A stretch of 64,000 nt of DNA. Origin: Bacteroidales bacterium. GTDB taxonomy: Bacteria > Bacteroidota > Bacteroidia > Bacteroidales > Muribaculaceae. Both the position numbers and the translations under genes were made by a program. The stretch covers positions 1 through 64,000 of the forward strand of contig SFJG01000001.1 of NCBI GenBank assembly GCA_004555955.1. Reading direction: 5' to 3'. This document shows, piece after piece, positions 36,955 to 45,446 of this stretch; within the stretch, counting starts at the first letter, position 1, and the number at the start of each line of letters is the position of its first letter. The notes under the pieces are model-generated. The model made no database searches. It saw only the letters and a program-made list of their open reading frames with translations, and was not told the origin of the DNA.

Positions 36955-38172
36955 TTATTTTACTTTGAATTCAAACGATTTTTCCCATTCGCGAAGAATC
37001 GAGAGCGTCAACGACTTTCGGCTGAGATTGTAGACCTCCGACCACTGTGTAAACCCGGTGGAGAGTTCGGGGTGCTCGGGACCCTGAGCCACGTCTTGCA
37101 AGAGCGCTAAAGCCTCAGCGGGCGTTGTGCGGTAGTTGAGTTGAGCCAGGCGGTCGCGCAGCGTCAGGTAACGCGCCATTCCGTGGGTAGAGTGGTTGAA
37201 GCCGTGGTCTGTATCAGCCATCGACGACGACACGTAGAAGTTGGTGACATATCGCCAAGCGTCGTCGCCGGTGTGCACTTCCATCTTGTCGGGATGCTGC
37301 TCGAGGTCGGCATTAGTATACTCCACTATAGCGAAATCGCCCGTAGCGTCAGCCATCAAATAGTGATAACTTGCCGGGTCGCTGTCCATACACATATTAT
37401 ATTGTTTGAGCATCTCGACAGCCTCTTTGACCGTAGAGGCACGGTCGAGGAGCATACGCATCGCCACGGTGGTGAAGATTTTCTTCTTACCGGGCTGCTC
37501 TTGTTTCGTCGGCTTGCCATCGAGCTTGAGCACGCAGATTGCAAAGCCGTCTTCGTTGATACCGTCGAGAAGCACATACGGCAAAGCCATAAGCATCGAC
37601 AAGTCCGACTTGCCGTCGGTGTAGAAGCCGCTCTTGTAGCCGATAAACAAGCCATCGACAAAAGAAACCGACTTTTTGCCACCCTTCGGCGCTGTATGCA
37701 CGGCGATTACCGGAATCATCGTGCGCTCGCCGGTTGTCGCGTCGATGTGGTTGAAGTCGAAGTTGCGTCCCATAAGGAAGTCGCCGCTCGTCTTGTCGGG
37801 GCAAGCAAACGCACTGCATCCGGCGTCGTAGCTCACGGCTTGAGGTTTCGTCGACTGAACATCCAAAAGATTCTGCATGACAAATCCTAAAAGCGCAGGC
37901 ACGCCGTCGATGTCGGCATCCAACGCCGCGTCCAACTTATAATCTTCCGTGTAGTTGATTTCGTAGATGCGACCTTTATCGCCTTCGAGGTCGACCATCG
38001 AATAGACCATTGCGCGCTTATTCTCGTCGGTGAGTAGACGCGCTTCGTTGTCGGTAGGTGTCGGCTTCGGACTTTCGTTCGAATCATCACCACACGACGA
38101 TAACAGCATTGTTGACATCATAACTCCAAACATCAATAATTTTGTGCTTTTACAGCAATTGCTTAATTCCAT
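36955..38172 (-). CDS. Ntn-hydrolase lipoprotein, C45/choloylglycine hydrolase-like
   Basis: A 405-residue lipoprotein; the lipobox LLSSC has Cys27 followed by GDD. The rest resembles linear amide C-N hydrolases (acyl-CoA:6-APA acyltransferase/choloylglycine hydrolase group). DAGCSAFACPD (candidate nucleophile C119) is followed by FLMGRNFDFNHID, LLDGINEDGFAICVLKL and YNLSRKSLTLSI near the end. In such enzymes the nucleophile Cys becomes N-terminal after autocleavage; here 118 residues precede it. It could act on bile salts, N-acyl amides or peptides; the substrate is not decided. It comes before the S8 protease gene. Confidence 0.75.
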   Translation of the reverse strand: MELSNCCKSTKLLMFGVMMSTMLLSSCGDDSNESPKPTPTDNEARLLTDENKRAMVYSMVDLEGDKGRIYEINYTEDYKLDAALDADIDGVPALLGFVMQNLLDVQSTKPQAVSYDAGCSAFACPDKTSGDFLMGRNFDFNHIDATTGERTMIPVIAVHTAPKGGKKSVSFVDGLFIGYKSGFYTDGKSDLSMLMALPYVLLDGINEDGFAICVLKLDGKPTKQEQPGKKKIFTTVAMRMLLDRASTVKEAVEMLKQYNMCMDSDPASYHYLMADATGDFAIVEYTNADLEQHPDKMEVHTGDDAWRYVTNFYVSSSMADTDHGFNHSTHGMARYLTLRDRLAQLNYRTTPAEALALLQDVAQGPEHPELSTGFTQWSEVYNLSRKSLTLSILREWEKSFEFKVK

Positions 38173-38217
38173 ACAAATTTATTTTTATAACTCAATAATA
38201 AACTGTAAATAATCAAA

Positions 38218-38225
38218 CAAAGATA
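38218..38225 (-). promoter_or_regulatory. -7 motif for the amidohydrolase-S8 protease pair
   Basis: The minus strand reads TATCTTTG, 45 bases before the ATG. The nearest TTG is 23 bases upstream, slightly too far, so this is only partial support. Confidence 0.5.
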
Positions 38226-38336
38226 TAAACAATTTATAAATATAATGGCAAAATTATTAAATAAATACATATTCGTTAAAAAAACCGATAAAAATCGGAA
38301 AATTTTCGCTTACTTTGCTTAACAAAAAAAACGAAA

Positions 38337-39053
38337 ATGAGCGATTGGCAACAACGAACACGGCTGTTGGTCGGCGAAGAAGCCGCAGCGAGGCTCCGAG
38401 CTGCGCACGTTCTGATAGTGGGCGTGGGCGGTGTGGGCGCGTATGCCGCCGAGACAATAGCACGCGCCGGGGTGGGCAGAATCACGCTCGTCGACGGCGA
38501 TACGGTGTCGACGTCGAACATCAACCGGCAGTTGCCTGCTCTACATTCCACCGTCGGGCTGGCGAAAGTCGACGTAGTGGCGCAACGCATTGCCGACATC
38601 AACCCGGAGGTCGTCGTAGATGCTCGCCGAGAGTTTATCACCGCCGAATCAGCAGCGACGCTTCTCGACAGCGGGTTCGACTACGTCGTTGACGCCATCG
38701 ACAGCATTTCCGCCAAGGTGGCACTCATTGCCGAATGTCAACTGCGCCGCATCAAGATAATCTCATCGATGGGCGCCGGAGGCCGTATCGACCCAACGAA
38801 AGTGCAATATGCCGACCTGTGGTCGACCCACAGCGACGGGCTGGCACGCGCCGTGCGCGAGCGCCTCAAACAACGGGGTCTGCGCCGAGCGTTGCCCGTA
38901 GTGTGGAGCAGCGAACAGCCGCGGCGTAACGCACTGATAATGACCGACGAAATCGAAGGTAAGCGCTCAAGTTACGGCACCGTAGCCTATCTGCCTGCTA
39001 TGTTCGGACTGATGCTCGGCGCTCAGGTTATACGAAAACTAACTCAATTATGA
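38337..39053 (+). CDS. tcdA: tRNA threonylcarbamoyladenosine dehydratase
   Basis: TcdA (CsdL) is an E1-like ATP-dependent enzyme that cyclises t6A37 of ANN-decoding tRNAs to ct6A. The 238-residue protein has the Rossmann motif [20 protein letters not shown], the adenylation region [18 protein letters not shown] and [14 protein letters not shown]. Length fits TcdA and is shorter than MoeB or ThiF partners; there is no MoaD- or ThiS-like gene nearby. It overlaps lolD by 4 bases. Confidence 0.9.
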   Translation: MSDWQQRTRLLVGEEAAARLRAAHVLIVGVGGVGAYAAETIARAGVGRITLVDGDTVSTSNINRQLPALHSTVGLAKVDVVAQRIADINPEVVVDARREFITAESAATLLDSGFDYVVDAIDSISAKVALIAECQLRRIKIISSMGAGGRIDPTKVQYADLWSTHSDGLARAVRERLKQRGLRRALPVVWSSEQPRRNALIMTDEIEGKRSSYGTVAYLPAMFGLMLGAQVIRKLTQL

Positions 39054-39718
39054 TTGAAATACAACACATCAACAAAAGTTACGGAAGTCTGCAGGTGTTG
39101 CGCGACATCAATGCGAAAATCGACCGCTCCGAAATTGTGGGCATCGTCGGACCCAGCGGCGCCGGCAAGTCGACACTTCTCCAAATAGCGGGCACACTCG
39201 ACCGCCCCGACTCAGGCACCATCACCTACGACGGCGTCGACGTATCGACCCTCTCCGAGCGCCGTTTGGCGGCTTTCCGCAACAAAAACATCGGCTTCGT
39301 CTTCCAATTTCATCAACTCTTGCCGGAATTTACCGCCCTCGAAAACGTAGCCATTCCCGCGCTGATAAAAGGCGATAACCGCAAAGATGCATTCGCTCGC
39401 GCTCGCCAACTCATCGACTTTCTCGGGCTCGGCGAACGCACCGACCATAAGCCGGCAGAACTCTCCGGCGGCGAAAAGCAACGCATCTCCGTGGCGCGAG
39501 CGCTGATGAATCAGCCCGACGTGATTTTCGCCGACGAGCCGTCGGGTAGCCTCGACTCGAAGAACAAACAAGACCTGCACCAACTCTTTTTCGACCTGCG
39601 CGAAGAGTTGCACCAAACGTTTGTAATCGTTACCCACGACGAAACCCTGGCAGCCAACTGCGACCGAATCCTCCACATGCGCGACGGCGTAATCGTTGAA
39701 TTAGAGCCTGTTTCATAA
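39050..39718 (+). CDS. lolD: ABC transporter ATP-binding protein, LolD-like
   Basis: A 222-residue ATPase of the LolD/MacB family. Walker A is GPSGAGKST (about 35-43), the Q-loop lies in [14 protein letters not shown], the signature is [15 protein letters not shown], Walker B is [12 protein letters not shown] and the H-loop is VTHDE. LolD powers release of lipoproteins from the inner membrane to LolA. The LolC/E permease is not adjacent, so the assignment within the family is likely but not certain. The last codons (EPVS and the stop TAA) come from the left arm of a MITE-like element (39703-39728). Confidence 0.85.
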   Translation: MIEIQHINKSYGSLQVLRDINAKIDRSEIVGIVGPSGAGKSTLLQIAGTLDRPDSGTITYDGVDVSTLSERRLAAFRNKNIGFVFQFHQLLPEFTALENVAIPALIKGDNRKDAFARARQLIDFLGLGERTDHKPAELSGGEKQRISVARALMNQPDVIFADEPSGSLDSKNKQDLHQLFFDLREELHQTFVIVTHDETLAANCDRILHMRDGVIVELEPVS

Positions 39719-40039
39719 GAAATGTTAATAAATGAGGTCGCAGGTTTTTGAATGATTTTTGCCCTGAACTGAAGGAGCTTAGCGAGCTAAGTAACTGAAG
39801 TGAAGGACAAAAAGCAACAAAAAGATGCGATGCTTTGGTATTATTTATGTTTTTTATATTTGTCATTTTCTATTTTGTACTTTTTTCTTTAACATTTCTT
39901 TCAGCCTGCTCTGCCATTCATTGGCATCTTTGTCCGTGCTTAACGGTTATGTGGCTCGCCACACGCCCTTATAAGCACGAACAAATCTGCTCAATGACTG
40001 ACAGCCTCATTGTTTAACATTTCTTATGAAACAGGCTCT
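39703..40039. mobile_element. 337-bp MITE-like element with 26-bp perfect inverted repeats
   Basis: The left arm 39703-39728 (starts AGAGCCTGTTTC) and right arm 40014-40039 (ends GAAACAGGCTCT) are perfect inverted copies over 26 bases. The inside is AT-rich, holds a CTTAGC/GCTAAG hairpin near 39778-39791 and a degenerate third arm-like piece near 39889, and has no real gene. It fills most of the lolD-yfhO gap. The left arm overlaps the lolD 3' end and supplies its stop codon. I see no clear target duplication. Confidence 0.7.
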
Positions 40040-40100
40040 TGCTATTTGCCTATTTACGCGGTTTTCACTACCTTTACACCCAAATTAGAGAAATAGCAAT

Positions 40101-42602
40101 ATGATAGAAAAACTCAAGGCAACCCCCATCGTACAAGCCATAACCGACCGCAAATTTTTGGAATCAATCGCCGGCGTGGCAATTATTCTGCTCATCACGT
40201 TAATATATTTTGCACCCGACATATTCGACGGCAACGTGCTACGCCAGCACGACACCGTGCAAGGCATTGCTAACGGTCAGGAAGTGAAACAATTCGAGGC
40301 GGAAACAGGCGAAACATCGCGCTGGACCAACTCGCTATTCTCCGGAATGCCGACGTTCCAGATTTCGCCGTCGTACGGCAGTTCGAGCCTCATCACCGCC
40401 GTAGAGCGCGCCTACAGCCTGTGGCTACCCAACCCGGCTAACCTCGTGTTTATCATGATGTTGGGCTTCTACATTCTGCTGCTTGCCTGCCGACTGCGTT
40501 GGCACGTTGCGCTGCTCGGAGCCATCGCCTACGCTTTTTCGTCGTATTTCTTCATAATCATCGGCGCCGGGCACATCTGGAAATTTGCCACCCTCGCCTA
40601 CATTCCGCCGACGATTGCCGGCATCGTGCTCGCCTACCGCGGCAGATATCTCCTCGGCGGCGCCCTCGCTGCTTTCTTCGCAATGTTGCAACTGGCGGCA
40701 AACCATCCCCAGATGACCTACTACTTCCTCTTCGTCATCGCGGCTATGGTCGTGGCTTATCTCTATCAAGCATATAAAGACAAAGCACTCAAACGCTGGG
40801 GCATTGCCACGGCAACACTCGCCGGAGCGGCTCTCCTCGCCGTTGCGAGCAACGCCACAAGCCTCTACAACACCTACGAATACAGCAAACTGACTATGCG
40901 CGGAGGCCATAGCGAATTGTCGTCGGGCAACGCAAATTCGACAAAAGGCGGTCTCGACAAAAACTATATCACCGCGTGGAGTTATGGCAAGAGCGAGACG
41001 TTTACTCTGCTGATTCCAAACGTAAAAGGCGGTGCTACCATCATACCCACTCACGGCGAAAACCTGCCGACAAGCGTTGCCGACCTGCCTTACGTTCAAG
41101 AGAAAGTGATGAAGGGCGAAATCGACGAATACGACGCGCAAAACCTCGGTATGTTCCCGCAATATTTCGGCGACCAACCGATGACCAACGGACCCGTCTA
41201 CGTCGGCGCTCTGGTGGTTGCACTGTTCCTTCTCGGACTGACCACCGTGCGCGGCTCTATGACTTGGGCTCTGCTCTTTGTTACCATTCTGTCGATTCTG
41301 CTCGCTTGGGGTCACAATATGATGTGGCTAACCGACTGGTTTATCGACCGATTCCCGATGTACAACAAGTTTCGCACCGTGTCGAGCATACTCGTCATTG
41401 CCGAATTTACGATGCCCTTGCTCGGCGCGCTCGCCATCCAACGCATAATCGACACGCCCGATTGGTTTAAGAAGAACCGTATATGCTTCTACGCCTCGTT
41501 CGGCGTGCCCGTATTCTTCTGCCTTGTAGGCATCCTGTCGCCCGCCTTCTTCGGCAACGTCATCACCCCCGAAGAAATGGAACTCAAGTCGAACTACGAA
41601 GCACAGGGCTACGACCTGACAACTCTCTTTATGTCACTCGAGCAGGCACGCCTGTCGATGGTTAGCGCCGACTCGCTGCGCAGCCTCCTCTACATCGTTG
41701 CCGGACTCGTTGTGTTCTACCTATACTTCAAGGGAAAACTTCAGCCGAAATGGTTTGTTACGGCAATCATAGCCATCGTACTTGTCGACATGTTCAGCAT
41801 CGACAAGCGATACCTCAACACCGACTCATTCTCGCCGAAACCACTCTTCACACAGTCGCAAATCGAGCCGCGTCCCGTCGACCTGCAGATTCTGCAAGAT
41901 AAAGACCCGAACTACCGCGTTATGGACTTGACGCGCTTCGGCGACGCCATGCCCTCCTACTTCCACAAGTGCATCGGCGGCTACCACGCGGCGAAACTCA
42001 GTCGCTACCAAGACCTCATCGACCATCAAATCAACAAAAACAATCTTGACGTGCTCAATATGCTCAACGCGCGCTACTTCATCCTCAACGACACCACCAT
42101 GCAACGCAATCCGGAAGCCTTGGGCAACTGCTGGTTTGTCGACACGCTGACCTACGTAGCCGGAGCAAACGCCGAAATGAACGCCCTGTCGACGCTCAAG
42201 CCCGCTCACCGCGCCGTTGCCGACAACTCGTTCAAAGCCGTGCTGGGCAACGCAACGACAACCGCCGTCGGCGACACCATCTACGAAACCTCGTACAAGC
42301 CAAACGAATTGACCTACACCGCACGCTCGGCTAAGGGTGGCGTGGCTGTATTCTCCGAAATTTACTTCCCCTGGGGCTGGACCGCCGAAATCGACGGCAA
42401 AGAAGCGCAAATCGGCCGCGTCAACTACGTGCTGCGCGCGCTTAACATCCCCGCCGGAAACCACGAAATACGCTTCCGCTTCGACCCGCAATCGATAAAG
42501 ACCACCGAAAGCCTTGCCGTGGCGGCTATCATTATCATCTACCTGACGCTTATCGCTGCCGGCATTGTCAAAAGCGGCGCACGTAAACCCGATGAACTAT
42601 AA
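40101..42602 (+). CDS. YfhO-family polytopic membrane protein
   Basis: An 833-residue inner-membrane protein. An N-terminal helix (about 17-37) precedes a soluble stretch, then many hydrophobic segments lie between about 110 and 590 (such as LVFIMMLGFYILLLACRL and LLGLTT). A periplasmic C-terminal domain (about 600-810) contains YFILNDTTM and FSEIYFPWGWTAEIDGKEAQ, and a last helix lies near 805-825. Family members are implicated in glycosylation of lipoteichoic acid or surface polymers in Gram-positives; in Bacteroidetes the role is not defined. The methyltransferase downstream starts inside its last codons. Confidence 0.8.
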   Translation: MIEKLKATPIVQAITDRKFLESIAGVAIILLITLIYFAPDIFDGNVLRQHDTVQGIANGQEVKQFEAETGETSRWTNSLFSGMPTFQISPSYGSSSLITAVERAYSLWLPNPANLVFIMMLGFYILLLACRLRWHVALLGAIAYAFSSYFFIIIGAGHIWKFATLAYIPPTIAGIVLAYRGRYLLGGALAAFFAMLQLAANHPQMTYYFLFVIAAMVVAYLYQAYKDKALKRWGIATATLAGAALLAVASNATSLYNTYEYSKLTMRGGHSELSSGNANSTKGGLDKNYITAWSYGKSETFTLLIPNVKGGATIIPTHGENLPTSVADLPYVQEKVMKGEIDEYDAQNLGMFPQYFGDQPMTNGPVYVGALVVALFLLGLTTVRGSMTWALLFVTILSILLAWGHNMMWLTDWFIDRFPMYNKFRTVSSILVIAEFTMPLLGALAIQRIIDTPDWFKKNRICFYASFGVPVFFCLVGILSPAFFGNVITPEEMELKSNYEAQGYDLTTLFMSLEQARLSMVSADSLRSLLYIVAGLVVFYLYFKGKLQPKWFVTAIIAIVLVDMFSIDKRYLNTDSFSPKPLFTQSQIEPRPVDLQILQDKDPNYRVMDLTRFGDAMPSYFHKCIGGYHAAKLSRYQDLIDHQINKNNLDVLNMLNARYFILNDTTMQRNPEALGNCWFVDTLTYVAGANAEMNALSTLKPAHRAVADNSFKAVLGNATTTAVGDTIYETSYKPNELTYTARSAKGGVAVFSEIYFPWGWTAEIDGKEAQIGRVNYVLRALNIPAGNHEIRFRFDPQSIKTTESLAVAAIIIIYLTLIAAGIVKSGARKPDEL

Positions 42603-43308
42603 GCGGCTCAAACGATACGCATCGGCGCTGGGCAGACTGCGCAAAAGCAAGGGCTTCGGCATACATTCGCCGTTTGCCTTTCGCTTCGTATTGCGCGTGC
42701 TCAAAGAGCGCCTTCCCTATTACGGCTACGACACCATCGACAGTGCCTATGCCGACGCACGCGCGCTGATAGCTCGACAAGGCATCAAGCGCCCGGGAAT
42801 CATTTCGCGGAAATATGCAAAGATGATTTTTCGCGTTGTCAATCACTTTAACCCCACCGACATCCTCCAAATCGGCACCAACTATGGCATATCGACAACA
42901 AGTGCGCTGACGCCGTCGAGCCGGTCACGGCTGTGGATTTACGGCATCCAAGCGCGACAGTTCGACACATTCAAAGCCGTAACCGCATCACTCGCCGCGC
43001 GCATCAACACTTACGCCGACGCACGCACCGCCATCGACGCCTATCGCGAGGCGGCAAGCGACCCGTTTGTCATCATCAACGACGTCGACAGCGATGCCTT
43101 GACGTCGCTCAGCGAACGGCTAACGGAGTTTCTTACCGACCGTTGCGTAATCATTATGACCGCCATCGCACACAAACAGCAGTCGGAAACGCTTTGGAAT
43201 GAGGTCAAATCAAATCTTCGAGGAGGTATGACATTTTCAAACGGGCGCTTCGGCGTTGTGGTGTGCAACCCGAAACTACCCGTTCAACATTATTCTTTGT
43301 GGTTCTAA
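42592..43308 (+). CDS. SAM-dependent methyltransferase-like protein
   Basis: A 238-residue protein with the Bacteroidetes family start LRKSKGFGIHSPFAFRFVLR and a Rossmann SAM-binding region, TDILQIGTNYGISTTSALTP (about 98-117). A second region contains DPFVIINDVDSDALTSL. It resembles class I O-methyltransferases, but the SAM loop is degenerate (QIGTNYG in place of ExGxxxG), so activity is uncertain. The ATG at 42592 overlaps the yfhO end by 11 bases; an in-frame ATG at 42565 lies deeper in yfhO. It ends just before a palindrome shared with the convergent gene. Confidence 0.65.
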   Translation: MNYKRLKRYASALGRLRKSKGFGIHSPFAFRFVLRVLKERLPYYGYDTIDSAYADARALIARQGIKRPGIISRKYAKMIFRVVNHFNPTDILQIGTNYGISTTSALTPSSRSRLWIYGIQARQFDTFKAVTASLAARINTYADARTAIDAYREAASDPFVIINDVDSDALTSLSERLTEFLTDRCVIIMTAIAHKQQSETLWNEVKSNLRGGMTFSNGRFGVVVCNPKLPVQHYSLWF

Positions 43309-43313
43309 ATTAT

Positions 43314-43331
43314 TTAAGAGCGCGCTCTTAA
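43314..43331. repeat. Dispersed palindrome copy (e)
   Basis: TTAAGAGCGCGCTCTTAA is an 18-base perfect palindrome between two convergent genes. On the minus strand it encodes the last residues (LRARS) and the stop TAA of the metallopeptidase. Confidence 0.75.
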
Positions 43332-45332
43332 CTCGTTCAGCGCCTGACGTGCGGCTTTGAGCATCGGCTCAACACTCAAATCGCTGTTGGTTGCCCGGCG
43401 CATCCACTCGTTGGGAGTAAGACGTCCGAGGCGATAGATGCGCGTCACCTCATCGGCAAAATTACGGCCCTCGAAATAGTTTTCCAATTGGAATTGGATA
43501 ATCTGACCGAACGCATAAGCCGACAGATAAAGCGGATAGCAGATTGCGTGGCTGTAGACAGCCAAAACCGTCTCGTCGCGAACACCGAACACCGGCGCAT
43601 AATATTCGTTCCAAATGTCCTTCGCCATATCAATCACAGCGTCGCGAAGTTGGTCAGCCGTAGCGTCGGGATGTGCGTACATCCACTTCCAAACAGAGAT
43701 GTCGAGAAGCGACACGCCGCAAATTTCATACATACTCCAAGCGGCATCGAGCACGTCGAGGCGAGCCTTGTCGGCATCGGCATTGTCGAAGCCCAAGATT
43801 TGCAAATCTTTCTTTTGGAACACGAAAGCCAGCGCCTCTGTAAAGGCAGTGTTCGGCACACCGTGGAGCATGAAATAGTCTACGTCGTAGAGCGAGATGG
43901 TTTGCTCGACGTTATGACCGAACTCGTGGATGGCGATGTTGTAGCCCTTATAATCCATACCCGAAGCGGGAATGCGCGTGCGCAGATGCGACTGCTGGCG
44001 ACGATGCTCGGCACCCCAAGCATGCCCGCTACCCCGCGCTGCGTCGACCGTAATGCGCTCGCTGAGCCATGCCGCACGCTCCGTGCTGAAGCCAAGTTTG
44101 GTGAGAATTTCGGGCAATCCGGCATTAAGAGCCTTCGCGTTGGGATATTTAGCACGCGTCAGAGCGCTCAGTTCGTCCTCGTTCATCGTACTGCGAGCCT
44201 TAAAGCCGTCGTACCAAATGTCGTAGGCGGCAAGTTTGCGTCCCAGACGCTTGGCAATGAGCTTGCCGATTTGCTTCATTTCGGGCGCAGACAGATACTG
44301 GCGGAAGATTGCTTCGGAGCGTTCGACGGAGATTTCCATATCTTCGTTGAAGTTGCGGTCGATAGCGGTGTTGCCCGTGTAGCGGTCGACGAGTTGCTCG
44401 GCGTGGAAGTTGTCGAGCAAACGGCTGTAGCGCACGTTAGTCTCCGGGTGAGCCTCAACGGGCTTTCCATCGAGCGTGAGCGCGTTGGTCACAGGATTCC
44501 ATTGATAGCGATTGCTGTTGATAACCTCCACGGGAATCGACTGGTCGATGACTCGGCGCATCACCTCGTAGATGAGCCGTTGCTTTTCGACGCCCTCGGC
44601 GCCACGACCGTAGTTTGCCTTGATTTCGTCGCGCAGATTCCAGTGGCAGAGCAAACGCATATCCGCCGGGAAGAGCGTTTTGCCCTTCGACGTGAGCAAG
44701 TTGCCCATATAAATATTGTAGTCGGAGATATAGATGTCGGCGGCAGCGAGAATGTCTGACACGCGCTGTTGCACATCGGCGGGAATGCGATAGGCAAACA
44801 CGTCGCCCAGACGAGCCTCAGCCCACGCAAGGCGGTTGTCGCCGAGTTGCTCCTTACGTTCTAACGAAAGTTGCGCAAAGTTGAGAGCCACCGTAAAAGC
44901 AATCTTGTTGGCATACATATCGTCGGTGAAGTGCGACGCCGGGTTGTAGGCGCCAAACTGCTTGTCGATGTCGAGCAGTTCGCCCGTGTCGAGGTGCAGA
45001 TTGCGTTGAAGTCCGAGCGTCATCTCGTTGAAGTAACCGTTGACACACTCGATATACTCGCTGATTTTGAGGAATGCAGCGGTACGTTGCGCTTCGTCGG
45101 CGATAAAATTTGCTGCACAGAAGTCGGCAAATTCGGCATCCGAGCCGTCGGCATCGGTCCAGAGGCGCGCCACTTGGCGTACACCCGCCGCAACGTCTTC
45201 GCCTCGTTCGGGATAACGCCCCGACAAGTCGGTTATCACTTTTTCCACCACCTCAAGCGCCGGCGCAGCTGCTGAATTCACCGCCGTTAACGCACACATT
45301 GCTAACATAAGTATTCGTATAAATCGTTTCAT
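43314..45332 (-). CDS. Exported zinc metallopeptidase (gluzincin, M3-like)
   Basis: A 672-residue protein with a signal peptide (MKRFIRILMLAMCALTAVNS, then AAA). It has the zinc motif H469-E-F-G-H473 in IAIHEFGHNVEQ and a likely third ligand, E499, in NTAFTEALAFVFQ, 26 residues after the second His; this spacing fits gluzincins such as M3 oligopeptidases. The rest is mostly helical. It is probably a periplasmic or secreted peptidase; the family assignment within the gluzincins is not firm. It has no close operon partner: the next gene on the same strand lies 115 bases away beyond a terminator. Confidence 0.75.
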   Translation of the reverse strand: MKRFIRILMLAMCALTAVNSAAAPALEVVEKVITDLSGRYPERGEDVAAGVRQVARLWTDADGSDAEFADFCAANFIADEAQRTAAFLKISEYIECVNGYFNEMTLGLQRNLHLDTGELLDIDKQFGAYNPASHFTDDMYANKIAFTVALNFAQLSLERKEQLGDNRLAWAEARLGDVFAYRIPADVQQRVSDILAAADIYISDYNIYMGNLLTSKGKTLFPADMRLLCHWNLRDEIKANYGRGAEGVEKQRLIYEVMRRVIDQSIPVEVINSNRYQWNPVTNALTLDGKPVEAHPETNVRYSRLLDNFHAEQLVDRYTGNTAIDRNFNEDMEISVERSEAIFRQYLSAPEMKQIGKLIAKRLGRKLAAYDIWYDGFKARSTMNEDELSALTRAKYPNAKALNAGLPEILTKLGFSTERAAWLSERITVDAARGSGHAWGAEHRRQQSHLRTRIPASGMDYKGYNIAIHEFGHNVEQTISLYDVDYFMLHGVPNTAFTEALAFVFQKKDLQILGFDNADADKARLDVLDAAWSMYEICGVSLLDISVWKWMYAHPDATADQLRDAVIDMAKDIWNEYYAPVFGVRDETVLAVYSHAICYPLYLSAYAFGQIIQFQLENYFEGRNFADEVTRIYRLGRLTPNEWMRRATNSDLSVEPMLKAARQALNELRARS

Positions 45333-45384
45333 TGCTATTTATTATATGTATTGCAAAAGTAAACAAAATCCGACAAATCCGGAC

Positions 45385-45425
45385 AAAAACGCCACCAAAA
45401 CTCGACAATTCGAGTCTTAGTGGCG
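45385..45425 (-). terminator. Terminator of the parA-parB-DUF5683-mltD cluster
   Basis: CGCCAC...ACTCG (45390-45404) pairs with CGAGT...GTGGCG (45411-45425) with two mismatches. On the minus strand five T follow (45385-45389). The hairpin begins 22 bases after the transglycosylase stop. Confidence 0.75.
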
Positions 45426-45446
45426 ATATAATGGGAAAATAAATTA

